A stretch of 64,000 nt of DNA, taken from positions 124,001 through 188,000 of the forward strand of contig NZ_BCRM01000005.1 in NCBI RefSeq assembly GCF_001552595.1. The letters run 5' to 3'. This document shows positions 31,349 to 40,218 of the stretch, in pieces. Numbering within the stretch: position 1 is the first letter of the stretch; each line of letters begins with the position of its first letter. The notes beneath the pieces are model-generated. The model was not told the DNA's origin. It worked only from the letters and a program-made list of their open reading frames with translations, and made no database searches. Origin of the DNA: Rhodococcus erythropolis NBRC 15567. GTDB lineage: Bacteria > Actinomycetota > Actinomycetes > Mycobacteriales > Mycobacteriaceae. The translations under genes were made by a program, and so were the position numbers.

Positions 31349-31945
31349 TCAGATGACGCCGAACCCGACGATCCCCGGGACTTCCGACGGGACGATGCGA
31401 TGGAGCATGACCTTGTTGTTCTCGTTGCCGCCAACGGTCGTCAGAGTGCCGCCGTCGTTGACCAGAACGACGTTGACGTGTTGGCCGAAGGGGCTCGAGT
31501 CGCCGTACAGGATCGTGTCGCCGACCTTGGGCTGGTAGTCCTGACCGTAGGGGACAAACGCGTCGACCGACTCGTAATACTCCTGCAGCGTGTACACCCC
31601 GGGGATGCGCCACGACCCTGAGTTGGGGTTCGAGAACGGCGTGCCGATCTGGTTCATCGACCAGCTCACGAAATCGGCACACCACGATTCTTCGACACCC
31701 TCGGCGTACTTGGTGCCGGGACTCCCTGACTCCCACTCCTGCTCGAGGACGCCCAGTAGCGCACTCTGCTGAGCGCTGAGAATGCCGTGGTCGACGGCCG
31801 GGAACGAATCGAGATTCTCGCCGGCAAGAGCGTCGTCGCCGCGCGCGAACCACCACAGTGCGCCGGCGACAGCTACGACCACCACAACGCCGAATACGCC
31901 CAGAACAGCGAGAGTGCGTCTGGGCGTATTCGGTGCGTGCGACAT
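31349..31945 (-). CDS. Membrane-anchored CHAP-domain peptidoglycan hydrolase-like protein
   Basis: This is a 198-residue protein with one N-terminal membrane segment (about 12-34) and an extracellular CHAP domain. The catalytic Cys is in EESWCADFVSW (about 89) and His is in GQHVNVVLV (about 157). CHAP enzymes cut peptide bonds of peptidoglycan. The start is ATG 31945, 17 bases after the stop of the efflux-pump gene, so they probably share a transcript. That is an unusual pairing of a drug pump with a wall enzyme. Confidence 0.82.
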   Translation of the reverse strand: MSHAPNTPRRTLAVLGVFGVVVVVAVAGALWWFARGDDALAGENLDSFPAVDHGILSAQQSALLGVLEQEWESGSPGTKYAEGVEESWCADFVSWSMNQIGTPFSNPNSGSWRIPGVYTLQEYYESVDAFVPYGQDYQPKVGDTILYGDSSPFGQHVNVVLVNDGGTLTTVGGNENNKVMLHRIVPSEVPGIVGFGVI

Positions 31946-31962
31946 CACGCCACGATAGTCAA

Positions 31963-33534
31963 TTACTCGAGCGGGGGTGCCGAGCGATCGATCGTCGTCG
32001 CGAGTGGCTTCTCCTTGACGAAGAGCAACAGGACAACTGCCGCGATGACCAAGGGGACGAGGTACAGGAAGATCGGCGCCAGCGCGTCGTTGTACGCACC
32101 GACGATGATCTCGCGAACCTGGCTGGGCAACTTCCAGAGGATTCCCGGGGTCAAGGAGTTCTCGTCACCACCGACCGCGCCGCCATTCGCGGGGAGTCGC
32201 TCGGCCAGGAGATTGGTCAGACGCGAGGCGAACAGGCTGCCCACGATCGCGCTGCCCAACGACGCACCGATCTGACGGAAGAAGTTGTTCGACGCGGTGG
32301 CCGTTCCCACTTCGGCCGCGGGGAAGGTGTTTTGCACGATCAAGATCAAGATCTGCATGACGAGGCCGAGTCCGATACCCATGAGTGCGATGTAGCAACC
32401 GAAGACCAGCAGTGAGGTCGACGGCGTCAGACGTGAGAGCAGGACCAGAGCGACTGCGACGATGGATGTTCCGACGATGGGGAAGATCTTGTAGCGGCCG
32501 GTCTTGCTGACGAGCTGACCGGATCCGATCGAGGCGACCAGCAGGCCTGCCATCATCGGAATCATCATCAGTCCTGCTTCGGTGGCGTTCTTGCCTGTCA
32601 CCATCTGGATGTAGGTCGGCAGGTATGCGAGCGCACCGAACATCGCGATGCCGATGATCAGACCCGCGACGGTGGTCAACACGAAGTTTCGTTGAGCGAA
32701 CAGGTGCATCGGAATTACCGGTTCGTCAGCACGCTTCTCGACGAAGACAAACGCCACTGCGGTCACGATGCAGCCGATGATCAACCCGATGATGGCGCCT
32801 GACCCCCAGGCGTAGGTGTTGCCGCCCCAGGTGGTGAACAGGATCAGACAGGTTGCGGCCGTTGCGACGAGGACCATCCCCAGATAGTCGATGCGAGGTT
32901 TGCCGAGGTTCGGCTTCCGCAGGTGAAGGAATGCCATTGCGCTCGCGATTGCGAGGAGCCCGAGGGGGATGTTGATCCAGAATGCCCAGCGCCAGCCGAT
33001 GCCCTCGGTGAACCATCCACCGAGAAGGGGGCCGGCAACCGAAGCCAGTGCGAACACGCCGCCCATCGCACCCATGTACCGGCCGCGTTGCCTGGCGGGG
33101 ACGACGTCGGCGATGATCGCCTGGGACAGCAGGATCAATCCGCCGCCGCCGAGTCCTTGCACGGCTCGACCAGCGATGAGTGTGGTCATGTCGTGGGACA
33201 GACCGCCGATCACCGAACCGACGATGAAAATGCTGATGGCGCCGATGAAGAGGCCCTTGCGCCCGATCAGGTCACCGAGTTTTCCGTACACCGGCATCAT
33301 GACGGTCGAGGCGAGGATGTATGCCGTCGTCACCCAGACCATGTGGTTGACGCCGTTCAATTCGCCCACGATGGTCGGGAGCGCGGTGCTGAAGATCATC
33401 TGGTCGAGCGATGCCAGAAGCATCGTGATCATAAGCCCGACAAAAACGAGGATGATCGACCGTTTGTCCGGCGCGGCCTCGGTATCGGTATGCGTGCCGT
33501 CAGGCTCGACGGTCGCAGCTTCTCGAGTGGACAT
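31963..33534 (-). CDS. MFS drug efflux transporter, 14 membrane segments (EmrB/QacA type)
   Basis: This is a 523-residue membrane protein with DHA2-family landmarks. These are LDQMIFSTALPTIVGEL in segment 1 (an Asp-containing start common to QacA/EmrB), the loop GKLGDLIGRKGLF and the antiporter motif VFALASVAGPLLGGWF in segment 5. It should use the proton gradient to expel drugs or other amphipathic compounds. It is flanked upstream by a TetR regulator in the same direction, 43 bases away, and downstream by the CHAP gene. The TetR palindrome at 34222-34236 probably controls all three. Confidence 0.92.
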   Translation of the reverse strand: MSTREAATVEPDGTHTDTEAAPDKRSIILVFVGLMITMLLASLDQMIFSTALPTIVGELNGVNHMVWVTTAYILASTVMMPVYGKLGDLIGRKGLFIGAISIFIVGSVIGGLSHDMTTLIAGRAVQGLGGGGLILLSQAIIADVVPARQRGRYMGAMGGVFALASVAGPLLGGWFTEGIGWRWAFWINIPLGLLAIASAMAFLHLRKPNLGKPRIDYLGMVLVATAATCLILFTTWGGNTYAWGSGAIIGLIIGCIVTAVAFVFVEKRADEPVIPMHLFAQRNFVLTTVAGLIIGIAMFGALAYLPTYIQMVTGKNATEAGLMMIPMMAGLLVASIGSGQLVSKTGRYKIFPIVGTSIVAVALVLLSRLTPSTSLLVFGCYIALMGIGLGLVMQILILIVQNTFPAAEVGTATASNNFFRQIGASLGSAIVGSLFASRLTNLLAERLPANGGAVGGDENSLTPGILWKLPSQVREIIVGAYNDALAPIFLYLVPLVIAAVVLLLFVKEKPLATTIDRSAPPLE

Positions 33535-33577
33535 GTAGTTCCTTAGTTGAGTGACAGCTGGTGCGAGAGAGTGCGGA

Positions 33578-34219
33578 TCAGCTCTCGGACCTGAGTATTC
33601 GAGCCATCAGGAGTAGTGCCGGATCAAGCAAGTCGGTTCTGGGGCTTGCCCGTTCACTGTTCTGCCATTTTCGGAAGACGTAACGCATCGCGGCGCCTGC
33701 GGTGATGACCGTTGCCGTGGCTTCGTCGGCAGCGGCTGTATCCGAGTGCAGGCGGCGATACTCGGTTCTGTGCGACAACTCCCGCGTGAGGATCCGGGTG
33801 AGCGTGTCTTCAAGATCGTGGAAGGTGGCCAGATGTTGTTGCAACAGCGTGGGATGACGTTCGAACAATTCGCGTCGATGCGCGAGCAGATCGGGTCGCT
33901 CGTCGACGATCTGCATCGCCGCCTCGAAGACCGCGAGGGCGCCGCGCAGCGGATCGTCCGGGTGCTCGCCGATGAGCGTGAGCATGGTTGCCTCACTTGG
34001 CACGACGAGCATGAGCCCACCGATCGCCGCGTCCTTGGTGGGGAAGTAGTTGAAGAACGTGCGGGTCGACAGATTGCAGGCCTCGCAGATCTTCTCGACG
34101 GTCACTTCGTCATAGCCCAGGTCGAGGACGAGTTCGACGGCAGTGTGCTCGATCAGCTGCCTCGTCGCAATTCGTTTTCGTTCGCGCAATCCGAGAGTTT
34201 CGGTTCCCATTTCATCCAT
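33578..34219 (-). CDS. TetR family regulator of the efflux operon
   Basis: This is a 213-residue repressor with helix-turn-helix [18 protein letters not shown], then [15 protein letters not shown] (about 33-65). ATG 34219 is used; ATG 34210 is also in frame. It precedes the 14-segment efflux pump in the same direction. A perfect inverted repeat lies three bases upstream of its start codon, so it is likely autoregulated and de-represses the pump when a ligand binds. Confidence 0.88.
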   Translation of the reverse strand: MDEMGTETLGLRERKRIATRQLIEHTAVELVLDLGYDEVTVEKICEACNLSTRTFFNYFPTKDAAIGGLMLVVPSEATMLTLIGEHPDDPLRGALAVFEAAMQIVDERPDLLAHRRELFERHPTLLQQHLATFHDLEDTLTRILTRELSHRTEYRRLHSDTAAADEATATVITAGAAMRYVFRKWQNSERASPRTDLLDPALLLMARILRSES

Positions 34220-34221
34220 AA

Positions 34222-34236
34222 TTGCACAGAGTGCAA
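34222..34236. promoter_or_regulatory. TetR operator palindrome upstream of the efflux operon
   Basis: TTGCACAGAGTGCAA has perfect six-base arms around a three-base centre. It lies right before the TetR start and could block the promoter of the whole TetR-pump-CHAP set. Confidence 0.65.
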
Positions 34237-34315
34237 AGTTTCATCGAATGCAATATTTCGCCCAAGAATGCCTCATGAAATGCAAAAAATGGGGATCGGG
34301 TGCCTGGTGGATAGG

Positions 34316-34684
34316 ATGAACCGCGTGGAAGACACCTTGCCCCCTTGCCCCGAATGCGCCGGCGAATACACCTACGAGATGGGCGCGTTGATGGTCTGCC
34401 CGTCCTGCGCGCACGAGTGGGCGCCGACCGATAGTGCCGGCGAGGACTCGGGTGTGGTGAAACTGGGTGTGGTGAAAGATGCCGTAGGCAACATCCTTGC
34501 GGACGGAGACACGGTGACGGTCGTCAAGACGCTCAAGGTGAAGGGCAGTCCGACCGGCATCAAGTCAGGTACGAAAGTGCGCAACATCCGCCTTGTTCAG
34601 GGCGTTGGCGACCACGACATCGACTGCAAGGTCGACGGCATCGGACCGATGCAATTGAAGTCGAGCGTCGTCAAGAAGGTGTGA
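34316..34684 (+). CDS. PhnA/YjdM-type zinc-ribbon protein
   Basis: This is a 122-residue protein with an N-terminal zinc ribbon ([10 protein letters not shown], then [10 protein letters not shown]; four Cys) and the C-terminal PhnA domain ([20 protein letters not shown], then [17 protein letters not shown]). The family is named for alkylphosphonate operons but its role is not established. ATG 34316 is used, but TAGGAT just before could be a -10 giving a leaderless start at GTG 34325 (VEDTLPPC). Longer frames upstream are shadows of the TetR gene. Confidence 0.88.
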   Translation: MNRVEDTLPPCPECAGEYTYEMGALMVCPSCAHEWAPTDSAGEDSGVVKLGVVKDAVGNILADGDTVTVVKTLKVKGSPTGIKSGTKVRNIRLVQGVGDHDIDCKVDGIGPMQLKSSVVKKV

Positions 34685-34773
34685 CCGGACAGCGATAGAT
34701 GTCGGCTCGAAATCCTGTTCAGTTTCGACGGTTCGATAGCCACAATCGAGGAGATCTTCGACCGCTCGAACGA

Positions 34774-35817
34774 ATGGACCGAACTGTGCCGAACTCGATC
34801 TGCCTGGCGCCCGCACTCGATAACACCACACTCGATACAGACGAGCAGTGGGAACGCATCGTCGATGCGCTGACACGCAGGGGATTCCTCGGCGCCGGGC
34901 TCGGTGTCGCGGCTGCGACATTGCTGGCAGCGTGCAGCAGCGACGAAAACGGCTCGGCGCCAAGTGGTCTCGTCACAGTGCAGGATGAGACGGGCAGAGT
35001 CGAGATTCCGTCGGATCCGCAGCGAATGGTCATCGCCCACGTCAGCGCCATGGCGACGGTCCTCGACCTCGGTGTGCCGCCGGAGAAGATCGTCGGCGGC
35101 TTCTTCGGTCTCGAAGGGGTGGGCGGCGACGCGGTGTTGCGCACGATGCCGGAGGCGGCGAACATCCCGAACCTCGGCACGGCGGGAACGTGGAACAAGG
35201 AAGCGATCATCGGCGCGTCGCCGGATCTGATCGTCATGCTCCTGACCGCCGGAAATGCTTATGCGGCAAAGTCCTACGACGAACTCTCTGCGACCGGTGT
35301 TCCAGTGTTCGCCGGCTTCAACGGGTACCTCACGTGGGACGAGATGAAGAAGTTGGTCACCTCGATGGGCGTCGCGGTCCGACGGGAAGAAGCTGCTGCG
35401 GAATTGAACGCGAGAACGGAAGAGCGCCTCCTCGCAATCAAGGATCGGCTCTCGGCCCTCGGCTCGCTACCGTCGGTGATGCTGCTGCGTACCGGCGAGA
35501 ACGGTGTCGTCTACAACCAGGTCGACGCTCTTCTCGATGCTCTCGGTTTCCCGGGCGATCGAGCTACATCGGAGGAGTTCACCCGCACACTCACAGCGGA
35601 GCAACTCGATCAGGTGACCAGCGACGTGATCATCGTGGGTGCATTCCAGGACCAGCAGGACGTCCGCGCGCAGTTGGCAATGAACCCGCTCTGGGAGCGT
35701 CTTCCCGCTGTCCGCTCGGGGAACGTCCATTACGTCGACGACAGCCTGTGGGGCTCGGGCTATTCTCCTCGCGCGACCGAGCTGCGACTCGACGACATCG
35801 AGCGGATCTTCAGCTGA
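34774..35817 (+). CDS. Tat-exported lipoprotein, iron-siderophore binding protein (ABC transporter)
   Basis: This is a 347-residue solute-binding protein with a twin-arginine signal TRRGFLGAGLGVAAATLL (about 35-52) and a lipobox LAAC for attachment to the membrane. The body has the FecB/BtuF-like segments VEIPSDPQRMVIAHVSAMATV and GASPDLIVMLLTAGN of the clamshell fold used for ferric siderophores or cobalamin. There are no permease or ATPase genes beside it, so its transporter partner must be elsewhere. ATG 34774 is taken; codons above it lack a signal. Confidence 0.88.
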   Translation: MDRTVPNSICLAPALDNTTLDTDEQWERIVDALTRRGFLGAGLGVAAATLLAACSSDENGSAPSGLVTVQDETGRVEIPSDPQRMVIAHVSAMATVLDLGVPPEKIVGGFFGLEGVGGDAVLRTMPEAANIPNLGTAGTWNKEAIIGASPDLIVMLLTAGNAYAAKSYDELSATGVPVFAGFNGYLTWDEMKKLVTSMGVAVRREEAAAELNARTEERLLAIKDRLSALGSLPSVMLLRTGENGVVYNQVDALLDALGFPGDRATSEEFTRTLTAEQLDQVTSDVIIVGAFQDQQDVRAQLAMNPLWERLPAVRSGNVHYVDDSLWGSGYSPRATELRLDDIERIFS

Positions 35818-35862
35818 CTCCGTCGTGTCACCTCGACTTATCGGTGCATTACCTCGAGAATC

Positions 35863-36288
35863 ATGATCATGGACAAAATCAGGTTCTTCGAGCTTGTCAC
35901 CGAATGGTTCGAAGTACTCGGTGTTGTCGCCATGGTCCTCGGGTTCGTGTTCGCATTCGTGATCGCGGGGCGCGCCTGGAGTCGAACGCGCGACGGTAGT
36001 TCAGCGTTTCGCACTCTGCGCGAGACGATGGGTGCGGTCATCCTTCTCGGGCTCGAGATCCTTGTCGCCGCTGATCTGGTGAAGACTGTGACGTCTTCAC
36101 CGTCGCTGACCGACGCCGCAGTTCTGGGCATGATCGTTCTGATTCGGACCGTGTTGAGCCTGTCGATTCAGATCGAGATCGACGGGGTACTTCCGTGGCG
36201 CAAGGCGTTGGTGTCAAGTCCGGAACTCCTGGTACGCGCAGCGCGCGGATCAGGAGGCCGAACGACGCCCGACGCGTCGAGTTCGTAG
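35863..36288 (+). CDS. DUF1622 family membrane protein
   Basis: This is a 141-residue protein with three hydrophobic segments (about 15-37, 57-75 and 85-104) and the pattern LRETMGAVILLGLEILVAADLVKTV typical of DUF1622. The Arg-Leu-Glu stretch between them is conserved in the family. Function is unknown. It may be read from ATG 35863 or 35869. It is followed 32 bases later by the DUF2252 gene, and both might form one transcript. Confidence 0.82.
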   Translation: MIMDKIRFFELVTEWFEVLGVVAMVLGFVFAFVIAGRAWSRTRDGSSAFRTLRETMGAVILLGLEILVAADLVKTVTSSPSLTDAAVLGMIVLIRTVLSLSIQIEIDGVLPWRKALVSSPELLVRAARGSGGRTTPDASSS

Positions 36289-36319
36289 CGATAGCCGTTG
36301 CGAGTGAAAGGTCGGGCAG

Positions 36320-37720
36320 ATGACAGCAGTGCGTACCGAGCATCCCACTGTCGACGAGAGGCGGGCGCGCGGTCGCCAGGCGCGTAGAGATACGCCATTG
36401 GCCGCGCTCGCGGATCTGACTGAGAGTGACCGCGATCCGATATCACTGCTGGAATTGCAGGCGAAGTCGCGGGTACAGGACCTGGTGCCCATCCGATACG
36501 GGCGCATGTCGGCGTCCCGGTTCTCGTTCTTCCGTGGTGCTGCCCTGGTGATGACGGACGACTTGTCCCGAAGCCCTGATTCCGGCCTGAACAGCCAACT
36601 CTGCGGCGACGCACACCTGAGCAACTTCGGTATCTATGCGACGCCCGAGCGAAAGCTCGCGTTCGACATCAACGACTTCGACGAAACGTACCCGGGGCCG
36701 TTCGAATGGGACGTGAAACGACTGGCCGCCAGTTTGGCGATCGCAGCGAAGGACAACGGATACTCCGGCAAAGAGCGTAAGAAGATCGTTCGCGGGTGTG
36801 CGGCCGAGTATCGCGAAACCCTGATCGCTCAGGCAGGATTGGGGAACCTTGCAGTCTGGTACGCGCACATCGCACCCGAAGACGGACTGGAAGAACTTCG
36901 CGTCGATTTGAAGAAGCGAATGCTCGAGCGGACCCAGGCGACGTTGGACAAGGCTCGTCGCCGAGACAGCGCTCAGGCTGCCGGAAAATTCACCGAAATC
37001 GTCGACGGGAGAAGGCGGTTCATCAGTGACCCGCCGCTGATCGTGCCGGCAGAGGAATTGTTCGCGGGCACCGACCTCACTCAGATCGAGGAGTTGCTAC
37101 GTCAGCGCGTTCGTTCCTATCGAAGCACGTTGCAGTGGGACCGTCGGGTGTTGCTCGAAAGCTTCGAGATGACGCACATCGCGCGGAAAGTTGTCGGTGT
37201 CGGGAGCGTCGGAACGCGCGCGTGGATGATCCTGATGAAAGGCGTCGACGACGACGATCCGTTGATCCTGCAGGTCAAGGAGGCGCAGCCGTCCGTTCTC
37301 TCGGCGTACGTCGATGGCCCCACCTTCTCCAACGAGGGCGAACGAGTAGTGAACGGGCAGCGCCTGATGCAGGCCACCAGTGACATCTTCCTGGGGTGGG
37401 AGCGCGGACCGGGACTCGACGAGGATGAGCACGACTTCTACATCCGCCAACTTCGGGACGGCAAGGGATCAGCGGTCATCGAAACCATGAAACCCGAAGG
37501 GATGGAACTCTACGGGCGACTATGCGCGAGGGTCCTGGCCTATGCGCATGCTCGCTCGTCCGATCGGATTGCGATCGCCGAATATCTCGGTGACGGAACC
37601 GAATTCGATTTCGCGATCGGGGAGTTCGCGGCTGCCTACGCCAAACGCAACGCACGCGATCATGCCGCTTTGCTGACCGCGATCGACGACGGTCGCGTGT
37701 CAGCAGAGCGGGGAGTGTGA
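36320..37720 (+). CDS. DUF2252 family protein
   Basis: This 466-residue cytoplasmic protein is of the DUF2252 type. It has YGRMSASRFSFFRGAAL (about 59-75), the kinase-like HxN element GDAHLSNFGIY and the metal-binding DINDFDET, followed by WDVKRLAASL. These resemble the catalytic and metal loops of the aminoglycoside-phosphotransferase fold, so a small-molecule kinase role is possible, though not shown. The starting Arg-rich lead (ERRARGRQARRD) is normal for the family. Confidence 0.88.
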   Translation: MTAVRTEHPTVDERRARGRQARRDTPLAALADLTESDRDPISLLELQAKSRVQDLVPIRYGRMSASRFSFFRGAALVMTDDLSRSPDSGLNSQLCGDAHLSNFGIYATPERKLAFDINDFDETYPGPFEWDVKRLAASLAIAAKDNGYSGKERKKIVRGCAAEYRETLIAQAGLGNLAVWYAHIAPEDGLEELRVDLKKRMLERTQATLDKARRRDSAQAAGKFTEIVDGRRRFISDPPLIVPAEELFAGTDLTQIEELLRQRVRSYRSTLQWDRRVLLESFEMTHIARKVVGVGSVGTRAWMILMKGVDDDDPLILQVKEAQPSVLSAYVDGPTFSNEGERVVNGQRLMQATSDIFLGWERGPGLDEDEHDFYIRQLRDGKGSAVIETMKPEGMELYGRLCARVLAYAHARSSDRIAIAEYLGDGTEFDFAIGEFAAAYAKRNARDHAALLTAIDDGRVSAERGV

Positions 37721-37724
37721 CGAC

Positions 37725-38441
37725 TCAGGCGAACACGCCGTCGAGCCAGGCCTGCCACGCTGTCGTTGCTGATCCACCGTCAGCGCCCTCTGCGAAGAGG
37801 TGATGGGCCGCGTCGACGGTGCCGCCGAAGGCGTTTCGTCCGTAGAACCGCAGCAATGCGTCCTCGGTACGCAAGCCGATGAACCAGTCGTTGATGTAGT
37901 CGACAATCGCGTCGACGGTTCCGATTCCGGGGACTTCCACCGACGTGGCGTCACCGACAGCGGTGCCCGAGGTGATTCCGAGGGCGCTGCGAAGCGTTCC
38001 CATCGCTTGCGGCGAGGACGAGGATTCCGGGCCTTCGGCCGAGACATAGGTGACGGGTTTGCCGGCGAAGTACCGCACGTATTGTCCGAGACTGTGCAGG
38101 TAGAAGTCCGTGTGCTTACCCGCGCCGTCGTACTGGTTGTCCCAGTCCTCGGCAAACACTCCGGCATGGACGTAGCGGACAACGGCGGTGCTCTCGTCGC
38201 GGGCCTCGACGACGTACTCGAGGTTGTTGAACCAGCCGTCGGGGCCTTGCATGTGGATGGCGAGCTCGCGGGGCGGCTCCCACGTCGCGATGATCGGGCT
38301 GTCCGGACTACTGCCGTCCGCAGGGATTTCGAGCGGAGACGGGAACATCCAGCCGGCCGTCTCTGCCGAGATCGCGGCCCAGATCTGCTCGGGAGTTCCG
38401 GGGACGACCACCTCGCGGCGGATTTCGAATTTCTCGGACAT
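37725..38441 (-). CDS. SRPBCC (AHSA1-like) domain protein
   Basis: This 238-residue protein opens with the typical strand FEIRREVVVPGTPEQIWAAI. The middle region (LEYVVEARDESTAVVRYVHAG) fits the START/Bet v1-like cavity fold. Such proteins are made with ArsR-type regulators in many actinobacteria, as here, where the regulator ends two bases before this start. The ligand is unknown. It converges on the DUF2252 gene with four bases between the stops. Confidence 0.85.
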   Translation of the reverse strand: MSEKFEIRREVVVPGTPEQIWAAISAETAGWMFPSPLEIPADGSSPDSPIIATWEPPRELAIHMQGPDGWFNNLEYVVEARDESTAVVRYVHAGVFAEDWDNQYDGAGKHTDFYLHSLGQYVRYFAGKPVTYVSAEGPESSSSPQAMGTLRSALGITSGTAVGDATSVEVPGIGTVDAIVDYINDWFIGLRTEDALLRFYGRNAFGGTVDAAHHLFAEGADGGSATTAWQAWLDGVFA

Positions 38442-38443
38442 CG

Positions 38444-39055
38444 CTACTGCTCCGTTTCGGGTGTGGTGACGTGGGGTGTGGTGAGACTGGGATGCAGGGC
38501 GACAACCAAGCGGTGTTTGCGCCCGGCTTCGGAATTGCCGTCGTGGTATTTGGCCACAAGTGAGTTGATCGACTCCCCGAGTTCGCCGGCGAAGGCGGCG
38601 CGGTCGGCCGCCGTGGCAAAGATGATGTCGCTGTCGATGGCAAAGGACGCCAACGGTTTTCCGGCCGCAGTTGCGCCGGCGATCAGTTCGCCGACCTCTC
38701 GGACGATCCGCGCCGCGAGAGTGACGAGCCAGCGCGCCGAGAGCTGATCCGGGAACCGGCTCGGGTCCGGCGCGAGCGCCGACATTGCAGCGGGGGAGAT
38801 GACGTACGACGCGGCGCTGGCCTGCATGATCCGCTCCGTCATGTTTCCCCGCTTGCGCTCCTCGACGAGTTCGACGAGTCCGTGTTCCTCGAGAGTGCGC
38901 AAGTGGTAATTGATCTTCTGGCGTGTCAAACCCACTCGGGGTGCCAGCGAGGATGCTGATGCCGGAACTGCCAGTTCAGCCAGAATCCGTTGGCGGATCG
39001 GATCGAGCGAGGCCTCGGCAGCTGCGGGACGATCGATGACTGCAACTTCCAACAT
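38444..39055 (-). CDS. ArsR-type winged-helix regulator
   Basis: This is a 203-residue protein with an N-terminal winged helix (IRQRILAELAVPASASSLAPRVGLTRQKINYHLRTLEEHGLV by pattern, about 20-62) of the ArsR/GntR-like helix-turn-helix class, followed by an extended effector domain. No metal-binding CxC motif is seen, so it is not a classic arsenic sensor. It is paired with an SRPBCC gene two bases downstream. A nested palindrome at 39064-39117 lies directly upstream and is the likely operator region. Confidence 0.82.
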   Translation of the reverse strand: MLEVAVIDRPAAAEASLDPIRQRILAELAVPASASSLAPRVGLTRQKINYHLRTLEEHGLVELVEERKRGNMTERIMQASAASYVISPAAMSALAPDPSRFPDQLSARWLVTLAARIVREVGELIAGATAAGKPLASFAIDSDIIFATAADRAAFAGELGESINSLVAKYHDGNSEAGRKHRLVVALHPSLTTPHVTTPETEQ

Positions 39056-39063
39056 GAGAAAAC

Positions 39064-39117
39064 CATCCCACCGACAACCAAATCTGTCAAGACAGAAAAA
39101 ATTGTCGGCGGGATGGT
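39064..39117. terminator. Nested inverted repeats: terminator and possible ArsR operator
   Basis: The outer arms (39064-39078 and 39103-39117, beginning CCATCCC) pair over 15 bases with one mismatch. Inside them TCTGTCAAGACAGA (39084-39097) is a second perfect palindrome. On the minus strand the outer stem is followed by TTTTCTC and then the ArsR ATG. It can end the zinc-peptidase message and also bind the regulator. Confidence 0.6.
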
Positions 39118-39131
39118 ATTTCGGAGGTTCT

Positions 39132-40055
39132 CTACCGCTTCAGATCGGGCGGATTGTTCAGATCCCGCGCCGAGTACGTGTCACACGACGAGATCTGGCC
39201 GGTCTGGTATCCGGTCATGAACCACGCCTGACGCTGTGCCGAGGAACCGTGTGTCCAGCCTTCAGGGTTGACCCGACCGGTCGTGGACTTCTGGATACGG
39301 TCGTCGCCCACCGACGAGGCGGCGGACAACGCGTCGCGAATGTCGTCTTTTGACAAGGGCTTCAGGAACGGTTGACCGGTCGCCTGATCGGGAATCGTGT
39401 CGGCAAAATGCGCCCAGACGCCTGCGTAGCAATCGGCCTGGAGTTCGGTGCGAACCGCACCCGACTGCTCACCCTGCGGGTCGGCCTGCGCGCGGCCGAT
39501 GTCGCCGAGCTGATTCTGGATGTGATGTCCGAACTCGTGAGCGACCACGTACTCCTGTGCGAGCGGTCCGGCACTGGAACCGAAACGGTCGACGAGCAAT
39601 TGGAAGAAGCTCGTATCGAAGTACGCCGTTTGGTCCGCCGGGCAGTAGAACGGACCGACATCACTCGACGCCTGGCCGCAACCGGTGTTGACCGAACCGC
39701 TGAACAGAATGACTTCGGGTCGCACGTACGCCGTACCGGTCTGCTTGACCAACTGCTGTTCCCAAACGTCGTCGAGGCTTCCGACGGTCAGTGTGACGCG
39801 GCAGTTCACATCGGCGTTTGCCTGAGCGCCGGTGCACTCGTCGACCGACGACAGTCCGGTCGACGAACTCGAAGTTTCGGTGGACGTGCCCAGTAGTGAG
39901 CCGGGGTCACCGCCGAACAACAGTGCCAGGATCAGAACGATGATGCCGCCCGCGCCACCGCCGATCGCGATTTTGCCGCCGCGGCCACCGCCGCCCCCGC
40001 CGCCTTGAACCTGAACGCGTCCCGCTTCGCCGCGGGCCCCCTCGTTGAAGGTCAT
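39132..40055 (-). CDS. Neutral zinc metallopeptidase, membrane-anchored (KPN_02809/YpfJ type)
   Basis: This is a 307-residue protein. A short Gly-rich cytoplasmic lead is followed by one membrane segment (IAIGGGAGGIIVLILALLFGG, about 29-49). Then comes an extracellular domain with the zinc motif VVAHEFGHHIQNQ (about 165-177), the expected pair of early Cys residues and DCYAGVWAHF, which contributes a third ligand region. The family is called neutral zinc metallopeptidase, but substrates are unknown. Mycobacteria carry a homologue near aspS. It is read away from aspS with a 163-base gap between. Confidence 0.88.
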   Translation of the reverse strand: MTFNEGARGEAGRVQVQGGGGGGGRGGKIAIGGGAGGIIVLILALLFGGDPGSLLGTSTETSSSSTGLSSVDECTGAQANADVNCRVTLTVGSLDDVWEQQLVKQTGTAYVRPEVILFSGSVNTGCGQASSDVGPFYCPADQTAYFDTSFFQLLVDRFGSSAGPLAQEYVVAHEFGHHIQNQLGDIGRAQADPQGEQSGAVRTELQADCYAGVWAHFADTIPDQATGQPFLKPLSKDDIRDALSAASSVGDDRIQKSTTGRVNPEGWTHGSSAQRQAWFMTGYQTGQISSCDTYSARDLNNPPDLKR

Positions 40056-40218
40056 CTATGTCCGCTTTCTGCTGTCGTGAACAAGTGCTTGCCGTCACTT
40101 CTGGAGATAGCTTCGCATGGGATGCGGGTCCGCGTTTCCGCTCTGCGCAGTTCGCTCCGTAGGATCGCAGGCAAAGTAGTCGGTCGTCGGTTATTGGAAG
40201 TAGTTCGAAAGGAATCCC

